DNA of 32,016 nt from an uncultured Nitratireductor sp. (GTDB taxonomy: Bacteria; Pseudomonadota; Alphaproteobacteria; Rhizobiales; Rhizobiaceae). A model generated the notes under the pieces. The model worked only from the letters and a program-made list of their open reading frames with translations. It was not told where the DNA came from and did no database searches. The first letter of the stretch is position 1. Every line of letters begins with the position of its first letter. Shown here one piece after another: positions 1-7,760 of the stretch. Position numbers and translations under genes: made by a program. Where the stretch lies: contig NZ_CAJXGF010000037.1 of assembly GCF_913053745.1 (NCBI RefSeq), positions 1 to 32,016 on the forward strand, in the 5' to 3' direction.

Positions 1-1
1 G

Positions 2-1096
2 CGGGCGTTCGATTCCTATGAAGATGTCGCGTCGATTACCGCTGATCCGGTCGCCGATCCGCGTGGGTTGCCAGTTTTCAGCTCTGGTGTACCACGGGCC
101 ATCGATCAGATTGCTGTCAGCGTTCCCATGCCTCTCGACTTGTCCAGTCTCAACTTCTCCTACGCGCACCTGAAAGACGCTGATGGCGATCGCAGTCAGA
201 TCCTCAGCCTGTCCTACAGCCAACGAATATTTGACAATGGCAATCTCTACGCCAGCGCGTTCACGGATCTGGAAGACAACGACAGTTTCGGTGTGTTTGC
301 TGGCGTATCCTTCCCGCTTGGGCGCAACGTGAACGCAACGGCCGGTGTTGAAAGCGGACCGGAGGGTGTGAATGGATTTGTCGAACTCGCCAAGTCGGAG
401 AAACTCGAAAACGGCAGTTTCGGCTGGCGGCTTCGCACTTCGGAAGGAGCCAACCCGAACCGAACGGCATCGGCCAGCTATCGCGCGTCTTTCGGCCGCT
501 TCGAGGCAGGGGTGCAACAGTATGACGGCGACATTCGAGCGACGGCACAAGTCGATGGCGCAATCGCGGTCGCAGGTGGAGGCGTGTTCGCCACAAACCG
601 TATCGATGATGCGTTCGCGGTTGTCGATGTCGGGGCTCAGGACGTTGTTGTCGAACACCAGAACAGGCCTGTCGGCAAGACAAACCGGCAGGGCAAGATC
701 CTTGTCCCGCGCCTCAATTCCTACGAGCGCAATACCGTATCCATCGACCCGGCAAATCTTCCGGTGGATGCCAGCGTGCCGGCAACCAAGGAAGTTGTGG
801 TGCCAGCCGATGGCAGCGGAGTCGTTCTCGATTTCGGTGTTTCGGACTCTCCGCATGCCGCCCTTGTGGAATTGGTCGATACAGATGGCCTTCCCCTACA
901 GGTGGGCCTGTCCGGCAAGCTTCAGAACGGCGATGGCTTCGTCGTGGGGTATGATGGCGAAGTCTATCTGAGTGGACTTCAGCCCAGGAATGTCATCACG
1001 GTTCGGCGTGACGACGGTACATCCTGTTCGGCGGAATTTTACTACAAACCCGATCCGGGCAATCAAGTGACAATCAGAGGTGTCACATGCGGATGA
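2..1096 (+). CDS. Fimbrial outer-membrane usher, Csu/archaic type, C-terminal part (5' end outside window)
   Basis: The reading frame is open from the left edge, so this is the last ~364 residues of a longer protein (ushers are usually 750-850 residues). Ushers are outer-membrane β-barrels that receive chaperone-bound pilus subunits in the periplasm and thread them to the surface. What is visible is alternating β-strand sequence of the pore (residues up to about 200), then a segment with NRPVGKTNRQGK and LVPRLNSYERNTVSIDP, typical of the usher C-terminal plug-like domains. The end, with GLPLQVGLSG, YDGEVYLSGL and a late Cys pair, matches the PapC C-terminal domain. Its TGA overlaps the ATG of the adhesin gene by 10 bases, so the two are translationally coupled. 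The adhesin's SCPU type points to the Csu (archaic) class rather than a classical type 1 usher. The rest of the pilus operon should lie upstream. Confidence 0.88.
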   Translation, partial: RAFDSYEDVASITADPVADPRGLPVFSSGVPRAIDQIAVSVPMPLDLSSLNFSYAHLKDADGDRSQILSLSYSQRIFDNGNLYASAFTDLEDNDSFGVFAGVSFPLGRNVNATAGVESGPEGVNGFVELAKSEKLENGSFGWRLRTSEGANPNRTASASYRASFGRFEAGVQQYDGDIRATAQVDGAIAVAGGGVFATNRIDDAFAVVDVGAQDVVVEHQNRPVGKTNRQGKILVPRLNSYERNTVSIDPANLPVDASVPATKEVVVPADGSGVVLDFGVSDSPHAALVELVDTDGLPLQVGLSGKLQNGDGFVVGYDGEVYLSGLQPRNVITVRRDDGTSCSAEFYYKPDPGNQVTIRGVTCG

Positions 1097-2040
1097 GCTT
1101 CCTTTGTGGGCGTGTCTTCGCTGTGACGCTTTTCGCTTGCTTGGTCAGCGGCCACGCGTGGGCGCAGAATTGCAGCTTCGGTGTTTCCGCAATGAATTTC
1201 GGCCAGATCGACACCTTGTCCGGCGCGCAGACCGATACTTCGGCGTCGACGAGCGTCAGTTGCAGTGGCCTGCCCCTGAATCGTATTCTTGTTTGTGCGG
1301 GGATCGGAAGCGGCAGCGGAGGAGCGACTGCCGCGGCAAGGCAGCTTGCCTCGGGTGGAAATCAGCTCAACTATCAGCTCTATGTAAATTCCGCCCGCAG
1401 CGTTGTGTGGGGGTCCAATTCCTGGCCTTTCCCGCCCGGTCCGGCAGCGTTTCAACTGACCCTCAACGTGCTTGGACAAGGCAGCGGCACCATTCCCATC
1501 TACGGACGGCTGTTTGGCGGTCAGGCCAATGCACCGCCTGGAAATTATCTCTCGTCCTTTTCCGGTAACGATGTCGAGTTTCGCTATCGATACACCACTT
1601 CGAATAACTGCAGCACCTCCGCTGGCAATGTGGTCCGGCCGAGCTTCACGGTATCGGCCACGGTTCCGGCAAACTGTCTGGTCAGCACACAAGATATCGA
1701 CTTTGGTTCGCAGGGCGTGCTCGCCGCGAATGTCGATGCAACCGGCCAGGTGGATGTCAGGTGTACCCCGGGCAGTGCTTATACGATCGCTTTGAACGGG
1801 GGGAATGCAGGGGCGCCGCCCACAGAGCGTAAGATGACGAAAGGTTCCGAGACTGTAACTTATGGGCTGTACAGGGATGCGGCGCGCAGCCAGCCATGGG
1901 GAACCGAAGTCGGAACGACGGTTCCCGGTAGCGGCAATGGCGCCGGTCAGAGTTTTACGGTTTACGGCCGCGTGCCTCCGCAAAACACACCCTCACCGGG
2001 AACCTATGTGGATACCGTGGTTGTAACGGTGACCTACTGA
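1087..2040 (+). CDS. Two-domain SCPU (spore coat U-like) pilus tip adhesin, CsuE-like
   Basis: A 317-residue secreted protein with a Sec signal peptide (residues 1-26, cleavage after AWA before QNC). It carries two spore-coat-protein-U domains, roughly residues 27-165 and 166-317. Each starts with a Cys shortly before an xFG motif (NCSFGVSAMNFG; NCLVSTQDIDFG) and has paired cysteines. The second domain ends in a β-strand (TYVDTVVVTVTY), as expected of subunits exchanged with the chaperone. In Csu pili the two-domain subunit encoded last is the tip adhesin that binds hydrophobic surfaces. The position directly after the usher, overlapping it by 10 bases, fits that role. A strong inverted repeat follows the stop codon. 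The family is clear; the tip role is inferred from architecture and gene order. Confidence 0.85.
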   Translation: MRMSFLCGRVFAVTLFACLVSGHAWAQNCSFGVSAMNFGQIDTLSGAQTDTSASTSVSCSGLPLNRILVCAGIGSGSGGATAAARQLASGGNQLNYQLYVNSARSVVWGSNSWPFPPGPAAFQLTLNVLGQGSGTIPIYGRLFGGQANAPPGNYLSSFSGNDVEFRYRYTTSNNCSTSAGNVVRPSFTVSATVPANCLVSTQDIDFGSQGVLAANVDATGQVDVRCTPGSAYTIALNGGNAGAPPTERKMTKGSETVTYGLYRDAARSQPWGTEVGTTVPGSGNGAGQSFTVYGRVPPQNTPSPGTYVDTVVVTVTY

Positions 2041-2042
2041 TT

Positions 2043-2074
2043 GCGGCAGGAAACGGCCGAACCGTTTCCGCCGC
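2043..2074. terminator. Hairpin terminator between convergent genes
   Basis: A GC-rich inverted repeat lies three bases after the adhesin stop. The left arm is 2043-2056 (GCGGCAGGAAACGG) and the right arm 2062-2074 (CCGTTTCCGCCGC), with one unpaired A and a 5-nt loop. It is followed by GGTATTTTGG, which has only a short T run. Its position between the adhesin gene and the oppositely oriented ureohydrolase gene suggests it ends transcription from both sides. Confidence 0.6.
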
Positions 2075-2094
2075 GGTATTTTGGTCCGCGCCGG

Positions 2095-3147
2095 CTAGCT
2101 GGCTGGCGTCGGGAGTGAGCGGCTGAACTGCAGAAGGCTGAGAAACTCAAAAAGCATCTGCGCTCCTGCATGCGCGGTGTTGCTCGTCGCGTCATAGGCG
2201 GGAGCAACCTCGACAACGTCGCCACCGACAAAGTTCACGCCCTTGAGACCGCGGATCAGCGCCAATGCCTCGCGTGTCGTTAGCCCACCGATCTCCGGCG
2301 TGCCGGTGCCGGGGGCAAAGGCCGGATCGAGACTGTCGATGTCGAATGAGAAGTATGTGGGGCCGTCACCAACCACCTGGCGAGCCTTGGCAATGATCGC
2401 GTCCAGCCCGAGGCCGTTAATGTCTTTGGCCTCGATCACTGTCATGCCGGAAATTTGCGAGAACTCCCAAATATAGCCGGCCGCACCTCTGATGCCGATT
2501 TGGATGGTCCGTTCGGGGTCCAGGACCCCGTCCAGAACGGCGTTGCGAAATGGTCCGCCGTGATGGAATTTTTCGCCTTCATAGGCTCCACCGGTATCGC
2601 AATGCGCGTCGATGTGGATCATGCCGACAGGTCGGTCGCGACCGATTACGCGCAGCACAGGATGTGAAACCGAGTGATCTCCGCCCACACCCACAGGGAT
2701 CACGCCAGCATTGCAAATCCGTTCCACGAAGCCTTCAATGTCGGCATGACACTTCGCGAGATCGAAGCGGCTGCGGAACGGAACGTCACCGATATCCGCG
2801 ACGGTCATCTGATGTAGGGGCGCTGTATGATGCGCGTCGTTGTAAGGGCCCACACGCTCAATCGCGCGTAGAGCACGCGGACCGAAACGGGACCCGTTTC
2901 GGTTGGTCACGGCGAGGTCCATGGGCATCCCATAAAGGGCGACTTGCAAACCGGAAAGCGCGTCGTCGCCGCTGCGCGCGGGTGCATCGAGCAATGTGGG
3001 AATGCCGGCATATGGCGCCGGTCGATTGCCGCCTTGCGAGAAAATGTGGTCGGCAATCTCCTGGTGTTTCGGGTCGACCATGTCGCCGCCCGTTTTCGCT
3101 TCGAACGTCGCACGCAGTGCCTCCAGTTTCTCGGGACTCCAACTCAT
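2095..3147 (-). CDS. Agmatinase-family ureohydrolase (substrate unproven)
   Basis: A 350-residue arginase/agmatinase superfamily enzyme, which uses a binuclear Mn centre to hydrolyse a guanidino group to urea plus an amine. All six expected metal ligands are visible: His158 in GGDHS, Asp180/His182/Asp184 in HIDAHCD, and Asp269/Asp271 in SFDIDSLDPAFAPGTGTPE. The start at 3147 was chosen because the reverse strand has AAGGAAG six bases before the ATG; a longer in-frame extension lacks a ribosome site. An N-terminal extension of about 45 residues precedes the catalytic domain, longer than in classical SpeB. Agmatine, guanidinobutyrate, guanidinopropionate and free guanidine are all possible substrates, and sequence alone does not choose. 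The gene is divergent from a LysR regulator and close to an amidohydrolase/ABC importer operon, which suggests catabolic use of a nitrogen-rich compound. Confidence 0.85.
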   Translation of the reverse strand: MSWSPEKLEALRATFEAKTGGDMVDPKHQEIADHIFSQGGNRPAPYAGIPTLLDAPARSGDDALSGLQVALYGMPMDLAVTNRNGSRFGPRALRAIERVGPYNDAHHTAPLHQMTVADIGDVPFRSRFDLAKCHADIEGFVERICNAGVIPVGVGGDHSVSHPVLRVIGRDRPVGMIHIDAHCDTGGAYEGEKFHHGGPFRNAVLDGVLDPERTIQIGIRGAAGYIWEFSQISGMTVIEAKDINGLGLDAIIAKARQVVGDGPTYFSFDIDSLDPAFAPGTGTPEIGGLTTREALALIRGLKGVNFVGGDVVEVAPAYDATSNTAHAGAQMLFEFLSLLQFSRSLPTPAS

Positions 3148-3251
3148 GTGACGCTTCCTTGTTTCTTCGGCATTCAATGTTGACTGTGCGGTATTCCGAC
3201 AAACCTCGCCGGATTTGAACCGCAACACAATTGACAATATTGACCATTCTT

Positions 3252-3270
3252 ATGTGAATAATTATCACAT
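3252..3270. promoter_or_regulatory. Candidate LysR operator (ATGTGA-N7-TCACAT)
   Basis: A perfect 6-bp inverted repeat with a 7-nt AT spacer sits five bases before the LysR start codon, in the 127-bp gap shared with the divergent ureohydrolase gene. It contains the T-N11-A pattern common to LysR sites. A TTGACA hexamer at 3231-3236 could belong to a promoter in the same gap, but no good -10 is paired with it. Autoregulation and control of the divergent gene are inferred. Confidence 0.4.
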
Positions 3271-3274
3271 ATTG

Positions 3275-4171
3275 ATGCTAGGACGCTTGCCCCCACTCTA
3301 TCCGCTTCGCGCTTTCGAGGCGACTGCACGAACAGGATCGGTGACCGCTGCCGCGCGTGAGTTGAACATCACGCACAGTGCGGTGAGCCACCAGCTCCGC
3401 TCCCTGGAGAATTACTTGCAAGTCCAGCTTTTCAGGCGTTCAGGGCGCGGTCTTTTGTTGACCAGTGAAGGGGCAGCACTGCTTCCTGAGGTCACCTTCG
3501 CGTTTGAAAAGATTATTTCGGCCGCGGCCGGGCTGGAACGTCCGGTCATGACAGGTGAATTGCGAATTGGCTGCGTTCCGGGGATTCTGAATTACTGGCT
3601 GATGCCCAGGCTTGACGATTTCGCTCGAACTTATCCCGAGCTTCGTTTGAGGATCGACGCAGCGACAGGCCCCGAGGCGATCTATCGCTCCACACTCGAC
3701 GTTGCGATCCTATATGGCGATGGTGCCTGGACGGATCTCTGGGTCAAACGCTGGAACGATGTCTATCTCTTTCCGGTCGCAAGTCCGATTCTGCTCAACA
3801 GCAAGCCGTTGCGTTCGCTTCGTGATCTGAGCAAACACCGGCTTCTCTTTGCGGGCGATCATCGCGAATGGCAGTCATGGTTATCGGACGCAGACGGGCT
3901 GAGCCTGATGAAGTGTCAGAAAATTACCATGAGCGATGCCTATCTTACGACGCAGGCAGCCGTTCTCGGCCAGGGTGTTGCTCTGGGGGACACGATCACT
4001 TCCGAGCCGCTTTTGGAAAACGGCAGCCTTATCGCGCCGTTCTCGCGAAAGGTTTCCGGAACGCAGCGGATGTATGTCGTCTGCCGGATGGGCGGTATGG
4101 AAGACCGGACTGTACGGGCTTTCATCGATTGGGTGTTTGCCTCAAGAGCAGGACGGGCGGTTGTGTCCTGA
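3275..4171 (+). CDS. LysR-family transcriptional regulator (GcvA-like), divergent from the ureohydrolase
   Basis: A 298-residue LysR regulator. The N-terminal winged HTH (about residues 4-63) reads LYPLRAFEATARTGSVTAAA with the recognition segment NITHSAVSHQLRSLE, as in the GcvA-like subgroup. The remainder is the effector-binding domain (GELRIGCVPGILNYWL onward). The ATG at 3275 gives the normal LysR N-terminus; the upstream in-frame extension is low-complexity and starts at TTG. No strong Shine-Dalgarno is visible. Divergence from the ureohydrolase gene makes that gene the most likely target, with its substrate or product as co-inducer. It converges with the next LysR gene, leaving a 10-bp gap. 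Confidence 0.88.
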   Translation: MLGRLPPLYPLRAFEATARTGSVTAAARELNITHSAVSHQLRSLENYLQVQLFRRSGRGLLLTSEGAALLPEVTFAFEKIISAAAGLERPVMTGELRIGCVPGILNYWLMPRLDDFARTYPELRLRIDAATGPEAIYRSTLDVAILYGDGAWTDLWVKRWNDVYLFPVASPILLNSKPLRSLRDLSKHRLLFAGDHREWQSWLSDADGLSLMKCQKITMSDAYLTTQAAVLGQGVALGDTITSEPLLENGSLIAPFSRKVSGTQRMYVVCRMGGMEDRTVRAFIDWVFASRAGRAVVS

Positions 4172-4181
4172 AACGCAAGCC

Positions 4182-5081
4182 TTAGTCCGGTTTGGAGGCA
4201 AGATAGCCGATCAGATCCTGCAATAGCGAAGTCATGCGGGTTGAAAGGCCTCGATCGTTCGGAAACAGAATATAATAGCTGCCGGCCGCCTTTATCGTGG
4301 TGCTGAAGGGCTGTATCAGTCGTCCCTCCCTGTGAAGCGTGCGGGTTAGAATATCCGACGCCAGTGCGATACCCTTGCCCTGAGTGGCTGAAGCGACCGC
4401 TTGGGCAAGCGATCCCACTTTCACAAACTGGCTGCCCTCCAGACGGGTACGTGCCGCCATCGCCCAGCGGTCCCACTCCGATCCATCGTCCTCATGCAGC
4501 AGCGTAATGCCTCTAAGGGTATGGTTCCGTCGCTGCAGTTCGAGAAACGGGAAAAGTGTCGGAGAACAGACTGTGCGCAGTTTGACGTTATACAGGAGTT
4601 CCCAGCGCACACCGGGAAATGGTGGATTCCCATAAACCACGGCAACGTCATTGTTCTGCCAGTCGACCTCCCGGGCGGTGATCGATTCGTTGATCGTCAG
4701 CTCCGGCACGCCGCGCTCCTGCGCGAAGCTGATGAGCGCTGCGCTCAGCCATGCAACGCCGAGCCCAGTGGGAATGGATACCCGTAGGATCGCGGGTTCG
4801 TCGGAAAGGGCGCTTTCGCGTGCAACTCGCTCGGCCGCTTCCACTTGGTCCAGGCATGACGACACCGAATGGGCGAAGGACTTTCCCGCGGATGACAGCC
4901 GAAGGGCCCGGCCCGACCGTTCAAAGAGCGGTACGCCGATCGAATCTGAAAGCTTCTTTATCTGCAGCGAGACCGCCCCGGGGCTGAGATTGAGCTGTTC
5001 AGCCGCCGTGCGCACGCTGCCACACCGCGCAACCGCGTCGAATGCGGGCAAATACTGTAGATAGGGCACGCGGCGTATCAT
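4182..5081 (-). CDS. LysR-family transcriptional regulator (GcvA-like), divergent from the amidohydrolase/ABC operon
   Basis: A 299-residue LysR protein. The HTH (about residues 7-66) includes LPAFDAVARCGSVRTAAEQL and NLSPGAVSLQIKKLSDSIG, and the effector domain begins near residue 95. The start at 5081 has a GGAG-like site (GGAGCG) just upstream and gives the standard LysR length; an in-frame extension back to 5165 would add 28 atypical residues. It is transcribed away from the operon beginning at 5191, and an 18-bp inverted repeat lies in the shared promoter gap. It is a different paralogue from the LysR gene at 3275 and probably has its own effector, or the pair jointly controls the module. 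Confidence 0.88.
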   Translation of the reverse strand: MIRRVPYLQYLPAFDAVARCGSVRTAAEQLNLSPGAVSLQIKKLSDSIGVPLFERSGRALRLSSAGKSFAHSVSSCLDQVEAAERVARESALSDEPAILRVSIPTGLGVAWLSAALISFAQERGVPELTINESITAREVDWQNNDVAVVYGNPPFPGVRWELLYNVKLRTVCSPTLFPFLELQRRNHTLRGITLLHEDDGSEWDRWAMAARTRLEGSQFVKVGSLAQAVASATQGKGIALASDILTRTLHREGRLIQPFSTTIKAAGSYYILFPNDRGLSTRMTSLLQDLIGYLASKPD

Positions 5082-5096
5082 CGGGCGCTCCGAAGC

Positions 5097-5114
5097 ATAA
5101 TTGTTTAGAATTAT
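5097..5114. promoter_or_regulatory. Candidate LysR operator (ATAATT-N6-AATTAT)
   Basis: A perfect 6-bp inverted repeat with a 6-nt spacer lies 16 bp upstream of the LysR start and 76 bp upstream of the amidohydrolase start. It is AT-rich and dyad-symmetric like LysR recognition sites and lies in the divergent promoter gap. The AT-rich arms make chance occurrence possible. Confidence 0.4.
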
Positions 5115-5190
5115 AGAACGGTTTCCGTCAGAATAAATCGCTTTTTCTACACAGGCGCATTGCATAACGTAATTGAAAAGGAGCCGTCAG

Positions 5191-5865
5191 ATGATTGAGG
5201 CAGAACCCTTCAACTTCCCATACGACGGAAATCTAAACGCTGAGAATACGGCTTTGATCGTCATCGACCTGCAGCGTGATTTCCTTTCGCCAGACGGTTA
5301 TTTTGCCCGCAAGGGGTATGATCCGGCGCGGCTCAGGCAAGTTCTTCCAAACGTCGATCGATTGGTGGCGGCTTGCCGCGAGGTCGGCATTTGTATCGTT
5401 TATACGCGCCAGGGCTATCGAGCCGATATGGCCGACATGACGCCTTATGAGCGGTGGCGGCGAAAACGGGCGGGTATGGAAAACACCGACGTCTTTCTGC
5501 GTGAAAGCCAAGGGTTCGAGCTGGTGCCGGAACTCGATGTGCGTCCCGAGGATGTGATCGTGGACAAAACCTGCAACGGGTCTTTCACCTATACCGATCT
5601 GGACCACGTTCTGCGTGCGAAAGGGATAACCCATCTTCTGTTCACGGGTTGCACCACGGATGTCTGTGTCCACACCAGTTTGCGTGAGGCCTGCGACCGA
5701 AATTTTCAATGTCTGACCGTCACTGACGGATGTGCCAGCGGTGACGCATACGCGCACGATGCCGCATTGCATATGGTGACGGTGGAGGACGGAGTGTTTG
5801 GCACCGTTGCCGACACTCAGGCGGTGCTCGCGGGGCTTCGTCGTTTGAAGGAACAATCTGCATGA
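5191..5865 (+). CDS. Isochorismatase-superfamily cysteine amidohydrolase (biuret/ureidoacrylate hydrolase-like)
   Basis: A 224-residue cysteine hydrolase of the isochorismatase fold. The catalytic triad is visible: Asp26 (IDLQRDF), Lys126 (VDKTCNGSF) and Cys159 in GCTTDVCV, the motif with the usual cis-peptide site. The N-terminal FNFPYDG, the TRQGYRADMADM stretch and the late HMVTVEDGVFG resemble the amidohydrolase branch that includes biuret hydrolase and RutB, not true isochorismatases. Members cleave small amides, often releasing ammonia or carbamate. The ATG at 5191 is preceded by AAAAGGAG with 7-nt spacing. It is the first gene of a five-gene operon and overlaps the GYD gene by four bases. 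The exact substrate cannot be read from sequence. Confidence 0.82.
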   Translation: MIEAEPFNFPYDGNLNAENTALIVIDLQRDFLSPDGYFARKGYDPARLRQVLPNVDRLVAACREVGICIVYTRQGYRADMADMTPYERWRRKRAGMENTDVFLRESQGFELVPELDVRPEDVIVDKTCNGSFTYTDLDHVLRAKGITHLLFTGCTTDVCVHTSLREACDRNFQCLTVTDGCASGDAYAHDAALHMVTVEDGVFGTVADTQAVLAGLRRLKEQSA

Positions 5866-6197
5866 ACACGCTTGAAGTCCAGTCTGAGAGTAAACTGAAG
5901 TTCATATCGCTGATGAAACTGACCCAGAAAGGGTTGGACGAGCTGACTGACAGCGCCAGGCGGCGCGAGGTCAGCGAACAGCGGGTCGCAGCGGTCGGCG
6001 GTCGATCGATTGCCTTCTACGCCGTGCTGGGCGGGTATGATTTCGTCCAGATATTCGAAATGCCCAACGTCGCATCAATGCTGCAATACGTAATGACGGC
6101 CCGCAGAGACGGGCATGTGGAGCCGCTGCTGCTTCCAGCTTTCGATACGACGGAATGGAGCCAGATTCTCGAAACGTTCAAGGAGAGCAAGGAATGA
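5862..6197 (+). CDS. GYD-domain protein
   Basis: A 111-residue protein with the GYD domain (PF08734). The name-giving tripeptide lies in AVLGGYDFVQIFEMP (about residues 56-70), after MKLTQKGLDEL and RREVSEQRVAAVGG. The fold is a small ferredoxin-like dimeric barrel with no signal peptide, so it should be cytosolic. GYD proteins are widespread but mostly without a proven function. The gene starts in an ATGA overlap with the amidohydrolase stop and ends in another ATGA overlap with the binding-protein gene, so it is translationally coupled on both sides. That implies a role tied to this pathway, perhaps binding or converting an intermediate; this is inference only. Confidence 0.8.
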   Translation: MNTLEVQSESKLKFISLMKLTQKGLDELTDSARRREVSEQRVAAVGGRSIAFYAVLGGYDFVQIFEMPNVASMLQYVMTARRDGHVEPLLLPAFDTTEWSQILETFKESKE

Positions 6198-7012
6198 TTA
6201 TTCAATCTGCACCGGTGTATGTCGCCACGGCGCTCCTCGTATTGGGAAACGGCGCTGCGGTTGCCGCTGAACCCAGTTTCGCATCAGACGGCGAGATCGC
6301 CGTCTGTACGACTGCGAACTTCCCACCTTTGACTTTCAAGCAAAACGCTGGCGACAGCACGCCGGTGGGCATCGATGTAGACTTGGCGGAGGCGATTGCT
6401 GAAAAGTTCGGGGCCACGACCAGCTACACGACAACCGAGTTTGCCGGACTTCTGCCGAGCCTTGGCGCTGGGCGTTGCGACCTGATCATCAGCGGCATCT
6501 ATATCAACGATGAACGGCGTGAATCCTATGACGGCATCCGGTATATGCGTTCCGCCACCGTCATGGTGACCCAAGCGGATAATGACACCATATCCGAACC
6601 GGCTGATCTTAGCGGCAAGACCGTTGCTCTGGAGGCAGGCTCTTACTATCAGCAGGAGCGCATCGACCCGCTAAACGCCGAACTGGCGGAAGCCGATAAG
6701 CCGGAAGTGGAAATCACGCTCTATCCGGCGCAACAGGGTGCTTATCAGCAGGTTCTTATCGGACGCGCCGCCGCCACGCTGACCGAGGAAGCGGAGGGAG
6801 CCTATCGCGTCGCCGGCGCGCGGGATCAATTTCGCATCGCCTATACGTGGAAATCCGATTTCACTTACGGCATCTACATGCGGCCCAGCGACACCGATGC
6901 CGCCGCCGTGCGTGACACACTTAAATCGTTGTCGGCTGACGGGTTCTTCGACGATCTCGCGACGAAATACGGCATCGATCCAGCCGTCTTCGACGTCGAT
7001 TACGACTCCTGA
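6194..7012 (+). CDS. Polar amino-acid type ABC transporter periplasmic binding protein
   Basis: A 272-residue family 3 solute-binding protein. The Sec signal peptide covers about residues 1-25 (AAVAA before EPSF). The mature part has the usual signature VGIDVDLAEAIAEKFG, the FAGLLPSLGAGRCDLIISG stretch and the TDERRE-like region (YINDERRESYD) found in glutamine/histidine/octopine-type binding proteins. The start was placed at 6194 because it overlaps the preceding TGA and follows AGGAGAGCAAGGA. It delivers ligand to the permease and ATPase encoded next. The ligand is unknown; neighbouring hydrolases suggest a nitrogen-rich compound rather than a plain amino acid. Confidence 0.88.
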   Translation: MIIQSAPVYVATALLVLGNGAAVAAEPSFASDGEIAVCTTANFPPLTFKQNAGDSTPVGIDVDLAEAIAEKFGATTSYTTTEFAGLLPSLGAGRCDLIISGIYINDERRESYDGIRYMRSATVMVTQADNDTISEPADLSGKTVALEAGSYYQQERIDPLNAELAEADKPEVEITLYPAQQGAYQQVLIGRAAATLTEEAEGAYRVAGARDQFRIAYTWKSDFTYGIYMRPSDTDAAAVRDTLKSLSADGFFDDLATKYGIDPAVFDVDYDS

Positions 7013-7027
7013 GTCATTGGGGCTGAG

Positions 7028-7714
7028 ATGGCGTTCTCGTTCGAACTTTTCATCGAAGCGATGTTGACACCGGCAATGATCCGCGGCGCCGGTATTGCGT
7101 TGGTTCTCACTGTGCTGGTTTTCGTCATATCGTTTTTCGCCTGTCTGCCAATGGCGTTGTGGCTGGGGTCGAAGAAGAAACTGCGCAATATTGCCGCCAA
7201 GCTCTATGTATGGGTGTTCCGGGCGGCGCCGGTGATCCTGATCCTTCTGTTCGTTTGGAATGGCACGCCACAGCTCTTTCCGGCTTTGCTGAAATCCAGT
7301 TGGTTCACGCCATTTGTCGCGGCGACGGTTTCGCTGGTGCTGATAACCATCGCCTACATGGCTGAGATTATGCGCTCCGCTCTCAGCTCTGTCGCGCCGG
7401 GGCAAGGCGAAGCGGCGCAGGCACTCGGATTGGGGCGTTTCCAGACTTTCCGCCTCGTTGTGATGCCGCAGGCGCTGAGGATCGCATTGCCGCCCATGGT
7501 CAACGAGTTCATCAATGTGCTCAAAGTCACTTCTTTGGCATACGTGATCTCGCTGCGCGAAATAATGGCAGTCGTTAATGACTCGATCGCCGCCACTTTC
7601 CGCTTCGTCGAATGGTACACCGCTGCCCTTGTCTATTACCTCATCATCGTTTCGCTCTTCATGATGCTGCAGGGGATCGTGGCGCGTCGGCAGTCAAAAG
7701 CCGATCTCGCATGA
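7028..7714 (+). CDS. Polar amino-acid type ABC transporter permease
   Basis: A 228-residue inner-membrane permease of the HisM/GlnP family, with about five membrane segments. An N-terminal TM follows IRGAGIALVLTVLVFVISFF. The EAA loop that contacts the ATPase is visible as EAAQALGLGRFQTFRLVVMPQ (about residues 132-152). It lies 15 bp after the binding-protein gene. Only one permease gene is present although many importers of this family have two, so it probably acts as a homodimer. Confidence 0.9.
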   Translation: MAFSFELFIEAMLTPAMIRGAGIALVLTVLVFVISFFACLPMALWLGSKKKLRNIAAKLYVWVFRAAPVILILLFVWNGTPQLFPALLKSSWFTPFVAATVSLVLITIAYMAEIMRSALSSVAPGQGEAAQALGLGRFQTFRLVVMPQALRIALPPMVNEFINVLKVTSLAYVISLREIMAVVNDSIAATFRFVEWYTAALVYYLIIVSLFMMLQGIVARRQSKADLA

Positions 7715-7760
7715 GAAACAAACGGGCCGGAGTTGCAGAAACGTACAGGGGGGTAAAGAG

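Noticed and set aside
1063..1983. A 306-codon open frame on the reverse strand opposite the pilus adhesin
   Set aside because: The adhesin on the plus strand has a signal peptide and two SCPU domains; the reverse translation shows no known motif.
5082..5190. Possible guanidine riboswitch in the leader of the amidohydrolase operon
   Set aside because: The gap is only 109 bp, is shared by two divergent promoters and shows an AT-rich dyad rather than the conserved guanidine-riboswitch cores.
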